From an uncultured Blautia sp. (GTDB lineage Bacteria > Bacillota > Clostridia > Lachnospirales > Lachnospiraceae), in the NCBI GenBank assembly GCA_934358405.1, contig CAKRKL010000005.1, forward strand, positions 1 to 43,521: 43,521 nt of DNA. Reading direction: 5' to 3'. Below the pieces are notes generated by a model. The model saw only the letters and a program-made list of their open reading frames with translations. It was not told the origin of the DNA and ran no database searches. Within the stretch, counting starts at the first letter, position 1, and every line of letters starts with the position of its first letter. Below are positions 25,149 to 34,089 of this stretch, one piece after another. The position numbers were made by a program, and so were the translations under genes.

Positions 25149-26449
25149 AATATATTTGTGATCCTATTATTTTTTAAGGTTATCTCGCCATCACTCATAT
25201 TTCTGCGCAGTAATGGAACACCTTCTCTGATATAAAACTGGTTCTCCTCTACGTATGCATCCGGATTTCCGGATGGACTTAAAATCCCGCCCAGATCATC
25301 ATAGCTTATGTTTTTCCGAAATGTGCTGTGAATTGCCTCTTCCAGGCAGAACATAACACATCCGCCCTCATTCTGCCGGCTGTAATTGTATTCATAAACA
25401 GTTCCATCCCCGGAATCTGCATCGTATGCCATTCCATCCTGATTCAGTCTTGTATCCACAGCTTCATTAAACCGAAACAGGGCATTTTTACACTTCCATG
25501 GCCAGATAGCAGCTGCCACCTTTCCCATTCGATCCTTTGGATGACAGTAAATTCTGTCATTCATTTCCGATGCACAGGAGTCAGAAATATTATGTTCCGT
25601 TACGGGACGTAAAGCATACATTGGTGTAATTGCATCGCCGCCCGCATTTTTTACGTAATTATTTCTGAGAATGATATTTTCATGTCCATACTGCAAAAAC
25701 CATTCTTCCAAAAGCCTGGCACCTGCAAATCTGGCATGCTGATAGGTATATCCCACTGCAATCCCCCATCGGCTTACGTTCCATACGCAGCAGTCTTCTA
25801 CCCTCACTCCATCATATCTGGCAACTCCGGTCTGCTCTTCATGATCCGGCTTCAGAGCAGTCATATAAATACCGCCATTATTCATATGCTTATTATAAAC
25901 ATTTCCATTTACATCATGGACCATAAGATTCCGAAGGATGATCTGATGAAGAGTGCCACCGTTTTTTGCTGCTACAGCGACACCTGTTCTGTCCATTTTA
26001 AAAGGTGCTGAATATTTTTCAGACTTCTCCTGTCCCCATCCCTCTGTATCCTCTTTATTTGTAATCTCCAGATCGTGGATCCAGATATATTCTGCATCAT
26101 AAAGAAGTATGGCAGAGGAAACATTCCCCTGGTATACGTGTGTGGGTGAATCCAGACAGGTACCGTAATCCTGATACCAGATACCTGTTCCATTTGCACA
26201 GATATGCGGCATATCACCTTCTCCATAAGGCCCAATCTCTATGAGATTTTCCTTCTCCCCTTTTCCGCTGATGTGCAGATACTGGTTTTCAAAAACAGAG
26301 CCCCTTTCCAGCAAAACACGGTCACCTGCACCAAGCTCTCTCTCCATAATCTGCTGCAGGGTTTTAAAAGGAGTCTCCTGTGTCAGACCGTCGTTCTTAT
26401 CATTTCCTCTGATTGAGCTGACATAATATGTTGTGGATTTCCTTTTCAT
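25145..26449 (-). CDS. Right-handed parallel beta-helix protein
   Basis: This 434-aa protein opens with YYVSSIRGNDKNDGLTQETPFKTL, the usual entry to pectate-lyase-type beta-helices. It then shows rung-like repeats (ILLYDAEYIWIHDLEITNKE, IILRNLMVHDVNGNVYNKHM, VEDCCVWNVSRWGI, NIILRNNYVKNAGGDAITPM, YEYNYSRQNEGGCVMF). No signal peptide is present, so it should act on imported oligosaccharide inside the cell. It is the last gene of a CUT1 sugar importer operon and starts 50 nt inside the preceding gene. Lyase, epimerase or hydrolase activity is possible; the catalytic residues are not clear. Confidence 0.85.
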   Translation of the reverse strand: MKRKSTTYYVSSIRGNDKNDGLTQETPFKTLQQIMERELGAGDRVLLERGSVFENQYLHISGKGEKENLIEIGPYGEGDMPHICANGTGIWYQDYGTCLDSPTHVYQGNVSSAILLYDAEYIWIHDLEITNKEDTEGWGQEKSEKYSAPFKMDRTGVAVAAKNGGTLHQIILRNLMVHDVNGNVYNKHMNNGGIYMTALKPDHEEQTGVARYDGVRVEDCCVWNVSRWGIAVGYTYQHARFAGARLLEEWFLQYGHENIILRNNYVKNAGGDAITPMYALRPVTEHNISDSCASEMNDRIYCHPKDRMGKVAAAIWPWKCKNALFRFNEAVDTRLNQDGMAYDADSGDGTVYEYNYSRQNEGGCVMFCLEEAIHSTFRKNISYDDLGGILSPSGNPDAYVEENQFYIREGVPLLRRNMSDGEITLKNNRITNIF

Positions 26450-26858
26450 ACTCTATCTCCCGCATTCTTTTTCTGATAATCATAGCTACTTCTTCATAAA
26501 TAAAGCTGTCCCCATGATACCTTGTAAACAGATCTTTATTTTCCTCATAAAATGCCTGTTTTTCTTTCTCTGAAATGTTCCGGTAGGAATAATGCTTCTT
26601 GATTTTTTCGCTCTCAGAAACAAATTCCAGGCGAAAACGCGTCTGCTCATATCTGACATAAGCAGGCAATGAGAAATGCTCTGCCCCGTAAACAATTTCT
26701 TCCTTTTCCAGCATCTGTTTTCTTTTCTGGTTCTCTGTCTGACATCTATCCTTCACCCCATTAAAGGTATCGTCTTCTATGAGTCCCAGACGTTTGGCAA
26801 AAATAAGCTCTGCTTTTAATCGTTCCTGTTCTTTTTTATCCATTAAAAATTCATGCAT
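26400..26858 (-). CDS. Charged helical protein in the sugar operon, function unknown
   Basis: This 152-aa protein is hydrophilic and Glu/Lys-rich with predicted helices throughout. The part around ISEKEKQAFYEENKDLFTRY resembles the helical arms of SurA/PrsA-type peptidyl-prolyl isomerases, but no parvulin domain is present. It starts 16 nt after the permease stop and overlaps the beta-helix gene by 50 nt, so it belongs to this operon. I cannot assign it to a family. A chaperone role for the beta-helix protein is possible but only inferred. Confidence 0.7.
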   Translation of the reverse strand: MHEFLMDKKEQERLKAELIFAKRLGLIEDDTFNGVKDRCQTENQKRKQMLEKEEIVYGAEHFSLPAYVRYEQTRFRLEFVSESEKIKKHYSYRNISEKEKQAFYEENKDLFTRYHGDSFIYEEVAMIIRKRMREIEYEKEIHNILCQLNQRK

Positions 26859-26874
26859 AAGCCCGAAGTCCTCT

Positions 26875-27693
26875 TTATTTCACAGCTCCTGTAAGTCCGT
26901 TTGAAAAGCTCTTCTGCAGACAGAAGAAAATAATTGCAGTTGGTAAGGTACAGATCAGAACACCAAGCATCAGCATTCCGTAATCCACACTGTAACCACT
27001 TTTTAAGTTTGCAACCAGCATAGGCATAGTAATAGATCCATTATCCTGGAGAATAACCTTTGGCCACAGATAATTGTTCCATGCATTCATAAAGGTTACC
27101 GTCATTGCTGCACCGTAAGTGGATTTCATGATCGGCACGTACATTTTGAAAAAGATTGCAACCTCTCCCATTCCTTCCAGCCTGCTGGCTTCAATAATAT
27201 CAATGGGGAATGATCTGGATGCCTGCCTGAACAGCATGATCATAAACGGTGTGGATACTGACGGCAGCACTAGTGCCATCCAGCTGTTTACCAGACCCAT
27301 AGTAGAAAACATCTTAAACAGCGGGATCATCAGTGCTACAAAGGGAAGCATCATAGCAAGAAGCAGAATGCTCATAAGCGTGTCCTTACCTTTGTCATGA
27401 TAAATTTCAAAGCCATAGCCTGCAATTGAGCATACCAGCAATGAAATGATCGTAATAAGGATCGCATTTCTAAAAGAGTTAAACATTGCAAGTCCCAGAT
27501 TCTGATTTGCTACCAGCGTTTTAAAATTCTCTGCCAGATATCCTCCCGGGATCAGTCTTCCTCTTACAATATCGATGCTCTTATTTGTTGCGCCTGAGAG
27601 CATATAATACAGTGGAAACACGGACAGTAAGCTGGTAATGGTCAAAATAGCATAAGAAATAAAGCGTTTTATTTTTTTAGTCACGGCTGTCAC
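26875..27693 (-). CDS. CUT1 sugar ABC transporter permease, MalG type
   Basis: This 272-aa permease has six helices and the MalG-type EAA loop EASRLEGMGEVAIFFKMYVPIM at about 170-190. The N-terminus ITSLLSVFPLYYMLSGATNKS is family-typical. The frame starts at GTG 27693, overlapping the upstream permease by 17 nt. A second GTG at 27684 has AGGTGA just upstream and may be the true start. It forms the transmembrane pair with the MalF-type gene. Confidence 0.93.
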   Translation of the reverse strand: MTAVTKKIKRFISYAILTITSLLSVFPLYYMLSGATNKSIDIVRGRLIPGGYLAENFKTLVANQNLGLAMFNSFRNAILITIISLLVCSIAGYGFEIYHDKGKDTLMSILLLAMMLPFVALMIPLFKMFSTMGLVNSWMALVLPSVSTPFMIMLFRQASRSFPIDIIEASRLEGMGEVAIFFKMYVPIMKSTYGAAMTVTFMNAWNNYLWPKVILQDNGSITMPMLVANLKSGYSVDYGMLMLGVLICTLPTAIIFFCLQKSFSNGLTGAVK

Positions 27694-28573
27694 CTACTTT
27701 CATCTGAATTGCAGACAGGATTGCTACTGAAACAAGAATAAATACAGACAATGCTGCCGCATAATTAAACTTCGGTGTCTCAACAAAGGAGATGTTAAAT
27801 ATGTAGTGCGCAAGCGTCATGGTAGATTTTCCGGGACCTCCTGCAGTCAGATTTACAGACTCGTCAAACAGCTGCAAAGTTCCTGAAGTGGACATGATCG
27901 CTGTCAGAAGGATAGTTGGTTTCAGTAACGGAATGGTAATTTTAAAGAACTGCTGGAATGCAGTTGCTCCATCAATTCTGCTTGCCTCATAAATTGACTG
28001 ATCAATATTCTGAAGTCCTGCCAGATAAAATACCATATTATATCCGGTCCATCTCCACACCAGCGCAATAATGATTACAAAGCGTGCTGCCCATGCATTC
28101 TGGAACCAGTCTACAGCACCAATTCCTGTTTTTGTAAGTATCATATTTACAAATCCGTCCGGTGCAAAAAGAGACTTAAAGATCATAGAATAAGATACCA
28201 AAGAGGTGGCACATGGAAGGAAGATCATAGTTCTGAATAATCCCTTAAAACGAAGAGTTGCATCATTCAGAAGCTGTGCAAGCATCAGCGCAAGGATCAG
28301 CATGATCGGCACCTGAATGATAAAATAAAATACCGTATTAAATAAACATTGTTTAAAGGTTCTGTCTTTTAAAATTCTGCTGTAGTTTGCAAATCCGGCC
28401 CAGGTTTGTGCATCTCCCATTCCTTTTTTAAAAGAAAGCAGAATTGCCTGAAGCATTGGATAAAAGCAGAATACAAAAATCAATAACGATGCCGGAATCA
28501 GAAATGCCCATCCTACAAGATTGTGCTTTTTCTGAAGACTCATTTTCTTTCTTGTATTTGGTGTAGCTGCCAT
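27677..28573 (-). CDS. CUT1 sugar ABC transporter permease, MalF type
   Basis: This 298-aa permease starts with a basic cytoplasmic leader, then VGWAFLIPASLLIFVFCFYPMLQ (helix 1). The EAA loop is YEASRIDGATAFQQFFKITIPLL at about 195-215. GGAGG precedes the ATG. The SBP gene lies upstream, separated by a terminator-like hairpin. No ATPase gene is in the cluster, so a shared MsmK-type ATPase encoded elsewhere is expected, as usual in Firmicute CUT1 systems. Confidence 0.94.
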   Translation of the reverse strand: MAATPNTRKKMSLQKKHNLVGWAFLIPASLLIFVFCFYPMLQAILLSFKKGMGDAQTWAGFANYSRILKDRTFKQCLFNTVFYFIIQVPIMLILALMLAQLLNDATLRFKGLFRTMIFLPCATSLVSYSMIFKSLFAPDGFVNMILTKTGIGAVDWFQNAWAARFVIIIALVWRWTGYNMVFYLAGLQNIDQSIYEASRIDGATAFQQFFKITIPLLKPTILLTAIMSTSGTLQLFDESVNLTAGGPGKSTMTLAHYIFNISFVETPKFNYAAALSVFILVSVAILSAIQMKVGDSRD

Positions 28574-28584
28574 TGGTGTCCTCC

Positions 28585-28632
28585 TGAAAAAAAACAGAAC
28601 TGCCGCAAAATCGCATCTGTATTTTGCGGCAG
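28585..28632 (-). terminator. Intra-operon terminator between SBP and permease genes
   Basis: On the minus strand CTGCCGCAAAAT (28632-28621) pairs perfectly with 28611-28600 and is followed by TTCTGTTTTTTTTC. It should let only part of the transcripts continue into the permease genes and raise the binding protein level. Confidence 0.85.
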
Positions 28633-28691
28633 CCCAGGTTAATTGTTATCACTCAAAGAAGAGAAAGATCCTCCGCATAAGTCCGGTTGCC

Positions 28692-29975
28692 TTATCCCTC
28701 GATATTAAATTCTACTGTTTCCTGTGCTGTCTGAAGTTCTTCAGCAACATCTGCACCATTCTGTACAACATTTGTAACTACATCTGTCAATGCGCTTCTA
28801 ACATCAGAATAATATGCACCACAATCAAATGCAGGAACCTTGCTTGCAAAGTCTACAATATCAGCATAAACCTTCTGTCCGCCGTAGAAATCAGATTCGC
28901 TCTGGTATACATCAGATTCAGCTGCCGGAAGATAACTTGCGATTGCGCCTGCGTTTACAAGAAGATCATCATAAAGTGCTACGCTTCCACCAAATGTAGT
29001 TTTGATGAAGTCATAAGCAAGCTCCGGATTCTTGCAGTTAGAAGATACTGCCCAGCTTGCACCGCCACAGTTTGCATAATTTGTAGCTCCATCTACATCA
29101 TCTAATGCCGGCATATTTACGATTGCCCATTTACCAGCCTGATCTTCAGCTGCCTGTACAGATGACATGATCCAGCATCCATTGATAACACCAGCAGCAT
29201 CGCCATTGTTCATAGAAGCAATATACTGATCCCAGTCAGTATACTCTGTCATATATCCTTCATTTACAAGCTGTGCGTAAACCTCTACAGCCTGCTTCAG
29301 AACTTCGTTATCAGCAATCTTTACTTCGCCGTCTACGATTGGAGAATTGCCAGCTGACTGAAGCATTTCCAGAACAAGCTCTGATCCGCCGGAGGTTGTC
29401 AGCATAGGAGTACCTGTTTTCTCTTTTACAGTTTTTGCAAGCTCCATAAATTTGGACCATGTGATATCTTTGAAATCATCTGTAGTTAATCCAGCCTCTT
29501 CTACGATATCAGAACGGATTGCCATAATAGTTGCACCATTATCAAATGGAACACCGTAATTCTTGCCATCTACTGTAGAGTCTGCAAGCTTACCTGCTGA
29601 AAACTGTGTGAAATCAATTCCGGAATCTGTCAGGTCTGTAAATACGCCCGGGAAGCTTGTAACATCTTTGTGATAGGAGTAATCCTGCATTAAAAAGATG
29701 TCCGGAAGTGTGCTGTAATCACCGGATGTTGCTGCTGTGATCAGCTTTGTCTCAATATCACTGTAAACATTTTCCTGGATATCCAGTTTGAAATCCGGAT
29801 GATCTTCCTGATAAATCTTCTCAGCCTGCTGCATTGCATAGATGTTAAAGTTCGGATCCCAGCACCATACAGTTAATGTCTGATCTTCCTCAGCTGCAGC
29901 AGCCGGAACAGCAGCCATCATGGATCCCATCATTGCAGTTGCCAGTAAAATGCTTAAAAATCCTTTTTTCTTCAT
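28692..29975 (-). CDS. Sugar ABC transporter substrate-binding protein (no lipobox)
   Basis: This 427-aa family-1 solute-binding protein starts with MKKKGFLSILLATAMMGSMM, cut probably after AVPAAAA. It then shows TLTVWCWDPNFNIYAMQQAEKI, KLITAATSGDYSTLPDIFLMQD and GVPFDNGATIMAIRSDIVEEAG. It captures the sugar for the permeases downstream. Unlike most Firmicute SBPs, no lipobox cysteine follows the signal sequence, so it would be released or held otherwise. AAGGAGGAAAAG lies upstream. It is the first gene of the operon; the substrate is unknown. Confidence 0.94.
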   Translation of the reverse strand: MKKKGFLSILLATAMMGSMMAAVPAAAAEEDQTLTVWCWDPNFNIYAMQQAEKIYQEDHPDFKLDIQENVYSDIETKLITAATSGDYSTLPDIFLMQDYSYHKDVTSFPGVFTDLTDSGIDFTQFSAGKLADSTVDGKNYGVPFDNGATIMAIRSDIVEEAGLTTDDFKDITWSKFMELAKTVKEKTGTPMLTTSGGSELVLEMLQSAGNSPIVDGEVKIADNEVLKQAVEVYAQLVNEGYMTEYTDWDQYIASMNNGDAAGVINGCWIMSSVQAAEDQAGKWAIVNMPALDDVDGATNYANCGGASWAVSSNCKNPELAYDFIKTTFGGSVALYDDLLVNAGAIASYLPAAESDVYQSESDFYGGQKVYADIVDFASKVPAFDCGAYYSDVRSALTDVVTNVVQNGADVAEELQTAQETVEFNIEG

Positions 29976-30113
29976 ATAACTCTTTTCCTCCTTGAAGTTT
30001 CTTTAAGATTTCTGTTTCTTTACGTACTTATAGAATACGTTCTTTCCACATCTTTTTCAATTCGCTTTTTGCTTTGTTTTTTAGAAATCTTGCTCTACCT
30101 GCAAAACTATGCG

Positions 30114-30198
30114 ATTATACAAAAAATATTCTCAGAAGCTTTCAGAAGTAATTTCACTTTTAACTATAACGAAATCCCGTATTTTTATTTTTATTATA
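30114..30198 (-). promoter_or_regulatory. Candidate promoter region of the sugar importer operon
   Basis: Two TATAAT boxes read on the minus strand (30193-30198 and 30114-30119) in the AT-rich 29976-30291 gap, neither with a convincing -35. A regulator is presumably needed. No regulator gene or clear cre site is seen nearby. Confidence 0.35.
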
Positions 30199-30291
30199 CA
30201 TTTATCCCAATCGGCTCCATAAATTCCGGAATAAAGTATCACCATTATTTCTATTTATGGTTTCTGCGATTAGACAAAATCTCTAAATATA

Positions 30292-31056
30292 TTATCTTCT
30301 GCATTCTGCAGTCAAATCTTTAATAACTTCTCCGGCAATGATCAGTCCCACTACAGACGGCACAAATGCCACACTGCCAGGAATATCCCTGCGCTCCGTA
30401 CATTTATGTGCTGCCCCAGGAGGACAAATACAATGTGACCTGCAGCTGATTGCCATATCCTCAATCGGTCTGATCGGCTGCTCCTCTGAATAAACAACCT
30501 TCAGTTTCTTAACGCCACGCTTCTTTAACTCCCTGCGCATAACCTTCGCCAGTGGGCACACCTTCGTCTTATAAATATCTGCCACACGAAATGCACTCGC
30601 ATCCAGCTTATTTCCAGCTCCCATACTGCTGATGATCGGCGTCCCGCACTCTTTTGCGCGCATGATCAGTTCAATCTTCGCAGTCACGGTATCCACTGCA
30701 TCCACCACGTAATCATACTCATTAAAATCAAAATCCGCAGCATTCTCCGGAAGATAAAAACATTTATGGATTCTCACATCTGCCTTCGGATTAATTTCCA
30801 GAATTCTGTCTTTCATTACCTCTGTCTTATACTGACCCACTGTCTTTCTGGTAGCAATGATCTGTCTGTTAAGATTAGTCAGGCATACCTTGTCATCATC
30901 GATCAGGTCAAAAGCGTATACGCCACTTCTTGCAAGTGCTTCGCATACATATCCTCCAACTCCTCCGATTCCAAATACTGCCACACGGGAGTTCTCCAGT
31001 TTATTCATTGCTTCTTTTCCCAGAAGAAGCTCTGTTCTTGAAAATTGATTAAGCAT
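30292..31056 (-). CDS. tcdA: tRNA threonylcarbamoyladenosine dehydratase
   Basis: This 254-aa E1-like enzyme cyclises t6A37 in tRNA. It has the nucleotide-binding GIGGVGGYVCEALARSG (residues 30-46), DLIDDDKVCLTNLNRQ with the conserved Asp and Arg, and DYVVDAVDTVTAKI. SSMGAGNKLD is typical of the ThiF/TcdA subfamily. Cysteines in CICPPGAAHKC may bind metal. TGGAGG precedes the ATG. Length is normal. Confidence 0.93.
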   Translation of the reverse strand: MLNQFSRTELLLGKEAMNKLENSRVAVFGIGGVGGYVCEALARSGVYAFDLIDDDKVCLTNLNRQIIATRKTVGQYKTEVMKDRILEINPKADVRIHKCFYLPENAADFDFNEYDYVVDAVDTVTAKIELIMRAKECGTPIISSMGAGNKLDASAFRVADIYKTKVCPLAKVMRRELKKRGVKKLKVVYSEEQPIRPIEDMAISCRSHCICPPGAAHKCTERRDIPGSVAFVPSVVGLIIAGEVIKDLTAECRR

Positions 31057-31150
31057 AGTTCCTCCATTTTATTTTTGTTCTTCTTTGAACACTGTCTGCC
31101 ATATACTCAGCCGTCCTGTTATCTGCTATAACTGAATTGCGAAAACCCCT

Positions 31151-32083
31151 TTATTTCCCGCTGAAATCCGGTGTTCCGTACAGGTTGTACGGGGTTGCCT
31201 GGTAGACGTAATAATTCAGCCAGTTTGTGTACAGATTATTAGCGTGGGCTCTCCAGAGAAGCTGGGGGCCGTTATCCGGATTGTTATCCCTGTAATAGTT
31301 CTTTGGCATTTCGATGGGAAGGCCTTTAGAAAGATCGCGCTTGTACTCACCGTCCAGGGTGACTCTGTCATATTCCGGGTGTCCCATAACAAAAATCTTA
31401 CGGCCATCTTCTGCCATGGCAAGAAAAAGACCAGCCTCATCGGATTCTGCCAGAACGGTGAGCTCCTTGCAGGCGTGTACATCCTCAATAGGAATCTCAG
31501 TGTGTCTGGAATGGGGTGCCAGGAACACATCGTCGAAGCCTCTTACCAACGGGATCTTTCGATTCATTACCTTATGCCAGAAAAGACCGAACATTTTTTT
31601 ATCCAGCATGCGTTTTTTCAGGCCATAGAAATGATAAAGGGCCGCCTGAGCTGCCCAGCACAGGAAAATGGTAGAGGTTACATGGGTTTCGGACCAATCC
31701 ATAATCTTTGTTATCTCTTCCCAGTAGTCTACTTCTTCAAATTCCATCTGCTCAACAGGGGCTCCGGTGATGATCATTCCATCAAACTTCTTGTCCTTCA
31801 GCTCTGTGAAGGTCTGATAGAATTTATTCAGGTGGCTCTTGGATGTGTTTTTCGCCTGATGGGATTCTACCGCCATAAAGCTTACATCTACCTGCAGCGG
31901 GGTATTGGAAAGGGAGCGGAGCAGCTGAAGCTCTGTTTCCTCCTTTAACGGCATCAGGTTCAAAATCAAAATATAAATAGGACGGATGTCCTGGTGCATG
32001 GCACGGTTCTCATCCATTACGAACAAGTTTTCTTTTTCCAGTATTTCCTTCACCGGAAGGTCACTTTGTATTTTAATGGGCAT
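31151..32083 (-). CDS. metA: Homoserine O-acetyltransferase (MetA type)
   Basis: This 310-aa enzyme activates homoserine in methionine synthesis. The catalytic Cys142 lies in FLCWAAQAALYHFYG, His235 and Glu237 in MGHPEYDRV. Residue 111 is Glu (TGAPVEQMEF); in studied MetA proteins Glu at 111 selects acetyl-CoA and Gly selects succinyl-CoA, so acetyl transfer is predicted. GAGGAGG precedes the ATG. It lies 47 nt after ligA on the same strand with no riboswitch between. Confidence 0.95.
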   Translation of the reverse strand: MPIKIQSDLPVKEILEKENLFVMDENRAMHQDIRPIYILILNLMPLKEETELQLLRSLSNTPLQVDVSFMAVESHQAKNTSKSHLNKFYQTFTELKDKKFDGMIITGAPVEQMEFEEVDYWEEITKIMDWSETHVTSTIFLCWAAQAALYHFYGLKKRMLDKKMFGLFWHKVMNRKIPLVRGFDDVFLAPHSRHTEIPIEDVHACKELTVLAESDEAGLFLAMAEDGRKIFVMGHPEYDRVTLDGEYKRDLSKGLPIEMPKNYYRDNNPDNGPQLLWRAHANNLYTNWLNYYVYQATPYNLYGTPDFSGK

Positions 32084-32130
32084 TTCAATTCCTCCTCGTA
32101 TATCAATTACAGTCTATATTTGACCCGGTC

Positions 32131-34089
32131 CTACGCTTCTTTCGACAGCTCCAGAAAATCCTCTTCTGACAGAATAGGAATTCCAAGCTCCTGTGCTTTT
32201 TTATTTTTGGAAGAGCCGGAAGCTTTATCATTGTTAATCAGATAATCTGTTTTCTTAGTCACCGAGCCGGTCACCTTGCCTCCTCTTGCCTCGATAAAGG
32301 CTTTCATCTCAGAACGGTTTGCAAAATGTTCCACACTTCCTGTGATTACAAAGGTTTTGCCTGCAAATACCTGGGTTTCTGCAGTCTCCTCGTGAATCAG
32401 ATGAAGATGGCTGAGCAGATGGTCAAGCTTCCTGTTGTTCTCTTCATTTGAAAAATAATCTGCAAGGCTGCCTGCAAGCACAGGGCCGATTCCCTCGATA
32501 GAGCTGATTTCCTCTGCATCTGCATGACGGATTTTCTCAATATCATCATCAAAATGCCGACAGATCACCTTTGCATTGGCAAGACCAATGCCTGCAATTC
32601 CAAGGCTGTAAATCACTCTGGCAAGGGTGGTTTCTTTTGCTTTTTCAAGGCTTTCCATCAGATTGTCAAAGGACTTCTGTCCAAAGCCTTCCGTTTCCAC
32701 AATCTGATCCTTATATTTTCCAATTTCAAAAATATCCCCAAAATTATGAATGAATCCCATTGCAATGAATTTCTCCAGGGTGGCTTCGGAAAGGCCGTCA
32801 ATATTCATAGCATCCCGGCTAGTAAACAGACTGAAGGATTTGATTTTTTTCGCCACACAGTCAGGATTCATACAGTAAAGAGTCTCCACATCATTTTCTT
32901 TGCGGATGCGGGCTTCCTGCCCACAAACCGGGCATTTATCCGGTATTACCAGGCTCCCGCTTCTGGTAAGATTCTCTGCGATCTGAGGAATGATCATATT
33001 TGCCTTATAAACCTTAATCGTATCTCCGATTCCAAGCTGCAGTTCCTTTACTATACTGATATTATGCACACTGGCACGGCTTACTGTAGTGCCTTCCAAC
33101 TCTACAGGCTCAAATATGGCTACCGGATTAATAAGTCCTGTTCTGGAGGGACTCCATTCCATATCCACCAACCTGGTTTCCCGCATCTCGTCTGCCCATT
33201 TAAAGGCAAAGGAATTTCTGGGAAATTTCGCCGTACTTCCAAGAGACTCACCGTAAGCAATATCATCATAGGTAACAACAAGTCCATCTGAAGGAAAGTC
33301 ATTATTTACAATTGCAGAGGAAAAATATTCCATTGCCTCATCCAGGCTTTCGGAAGTAACCACCTTATATTCCACCACTTCAAAGCCCTGCTTCTTCAGC
33401 CAGATAAACTGCTGTTCCCTGGAATTCTGAAAATCCACATCCGCTGCACTTACCAGGCCAAAAGCATAGAAGCGCACATTACGTCTGGCTGTGATCTCAT
33501 TATTCAACTGGCGCACAGATCCGCTGCATAGATTTCGGGGATTCTTGTACTTTGCGTCAGCATCTCCAATGGTCTCGTTAATCCTCTCAAACTCTGAATA
33601 CGTAATTATGGCTTCTCCTCTAAGCACAAGCTGTCCCTTATAAGGAATCCTAAGAGGAATATTTTTGAACACTTTTGCGTTGTTGGTAATGACCTCACCC
33701 ACAATTCCGTTTCCTCTTGTAACAGCCTTCACAAGCTCCCCGTTTTCATAAGTAAGAACAATGGTCAATCCATCCAGCTTCCAGGATAGGAGACACTTGT
33801 GACCTCCGATAAAGCTTCTCAATACCTCCCGGTCCTTTGTTTTATCAAGGGACAGCATTGGGCTTGGATGTTCTTCCTTTGGAAGCTGGTTTACTGCCTC
33901 ATATCCAACACGGACAGTAGGGCTATTTGTGAGAACGGTGCCTGTTTCCTTTTCCAGCTGCTCCAGCTGGTCGTACAGACTGTCGTACTCCTGATTGCTC
34001 ATGATTTCCCTGTCTTCCTGGTAATATGCCTTGGCGGCTCCATTCAGGGTTTCTACCAGTTCTTTCATTCGTTGTAGAGAATTTTCCAT
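32131..34089 (-). CDS. ligA: NAD-dependent DNA ligase
   Basis: This 652-aa ligase seals nicks in replication and repair. The adenylation motif is SWKLDGLTIV (active-site Lys). NAD-binding residues lie in the N-terminal Ia domain (YDSLYDQLEQLE). The OB fold, the zinc finger CPVCGQEA...CMNPDC, the HhH repeats (LGIAGIGLANAKVIC, SSIEGIGPVLAGSL) and a C-terminal BRCT domain (FAGKTFVITGSV) are all present. AGGAGG precedes the ATG. Its first 167 nt overlap the reading frame of the upstream pseudouridine synthase. Confidence 0.97.
   Translation of the reverse strand: MENSLQRMKELVETLNGAAKAYYQEDREIMSNQEYDSLYDQLEQLEKETGTVLTNSPTVRVGYEAVNQLPKEEHPSPMLSLDKTKDREVLRSFIGGHKCLLSWKLDGLTIVLTYENGELVKAVTRGNGIVGEVITNNAKVFKNIPLRIPYKGQLVLRGEAIITYSEFERINETIGDADAKYKNPRNLCSGSVRQLNNEITARRNVRFYAFGLVSAADVDFQNSREQQFIWLKKQGFEVVEYKVVTSESLDEAMEYFSSAIVNNDFPSDGLVVTYDDIAYGESLGSTAKFPRNSFAFKWADEMRETRLVDMEWSPSRTGLINPVAIFEPVELEGTTVSRASVHNISIVKELQLGIGDTIKVYKANMIIPQIAENLTRSGSLVIPDKCPVCGQEARIRKENDVETLYCMNPDCVAKKIKSFSLFTSRDAMNIDGLSEATLEKFIAMGFIHNFGDIFEIGKYKDQIVETEGFGQKSFDNLMESLEKAKETTLARVIYSLGIAGIGLANAKVICRHFDDDIEKIRHADAEEISSIEGIGPVLAGSLADYFSNEENNRKLDHLLSHLHLIHEETAETQVFAGKTFVITGSVEHFANRSEMKAFIEARGGKVTGSVTKKTDYLINNDKASGSSKNKKAQELGIPILSEEDFLELSKEA

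Noticed and set aside
31244..31948. A 234-aa plus-strand open frame
   Set aside because: Shadow of metA, whose catalytic residues are all present on the other strand.
32084..32130. Possible SAM riboswitch or T-box before metA
   Set aside because: Only 47 nt separate ligA and metA, too short for either, and no motif is seen.
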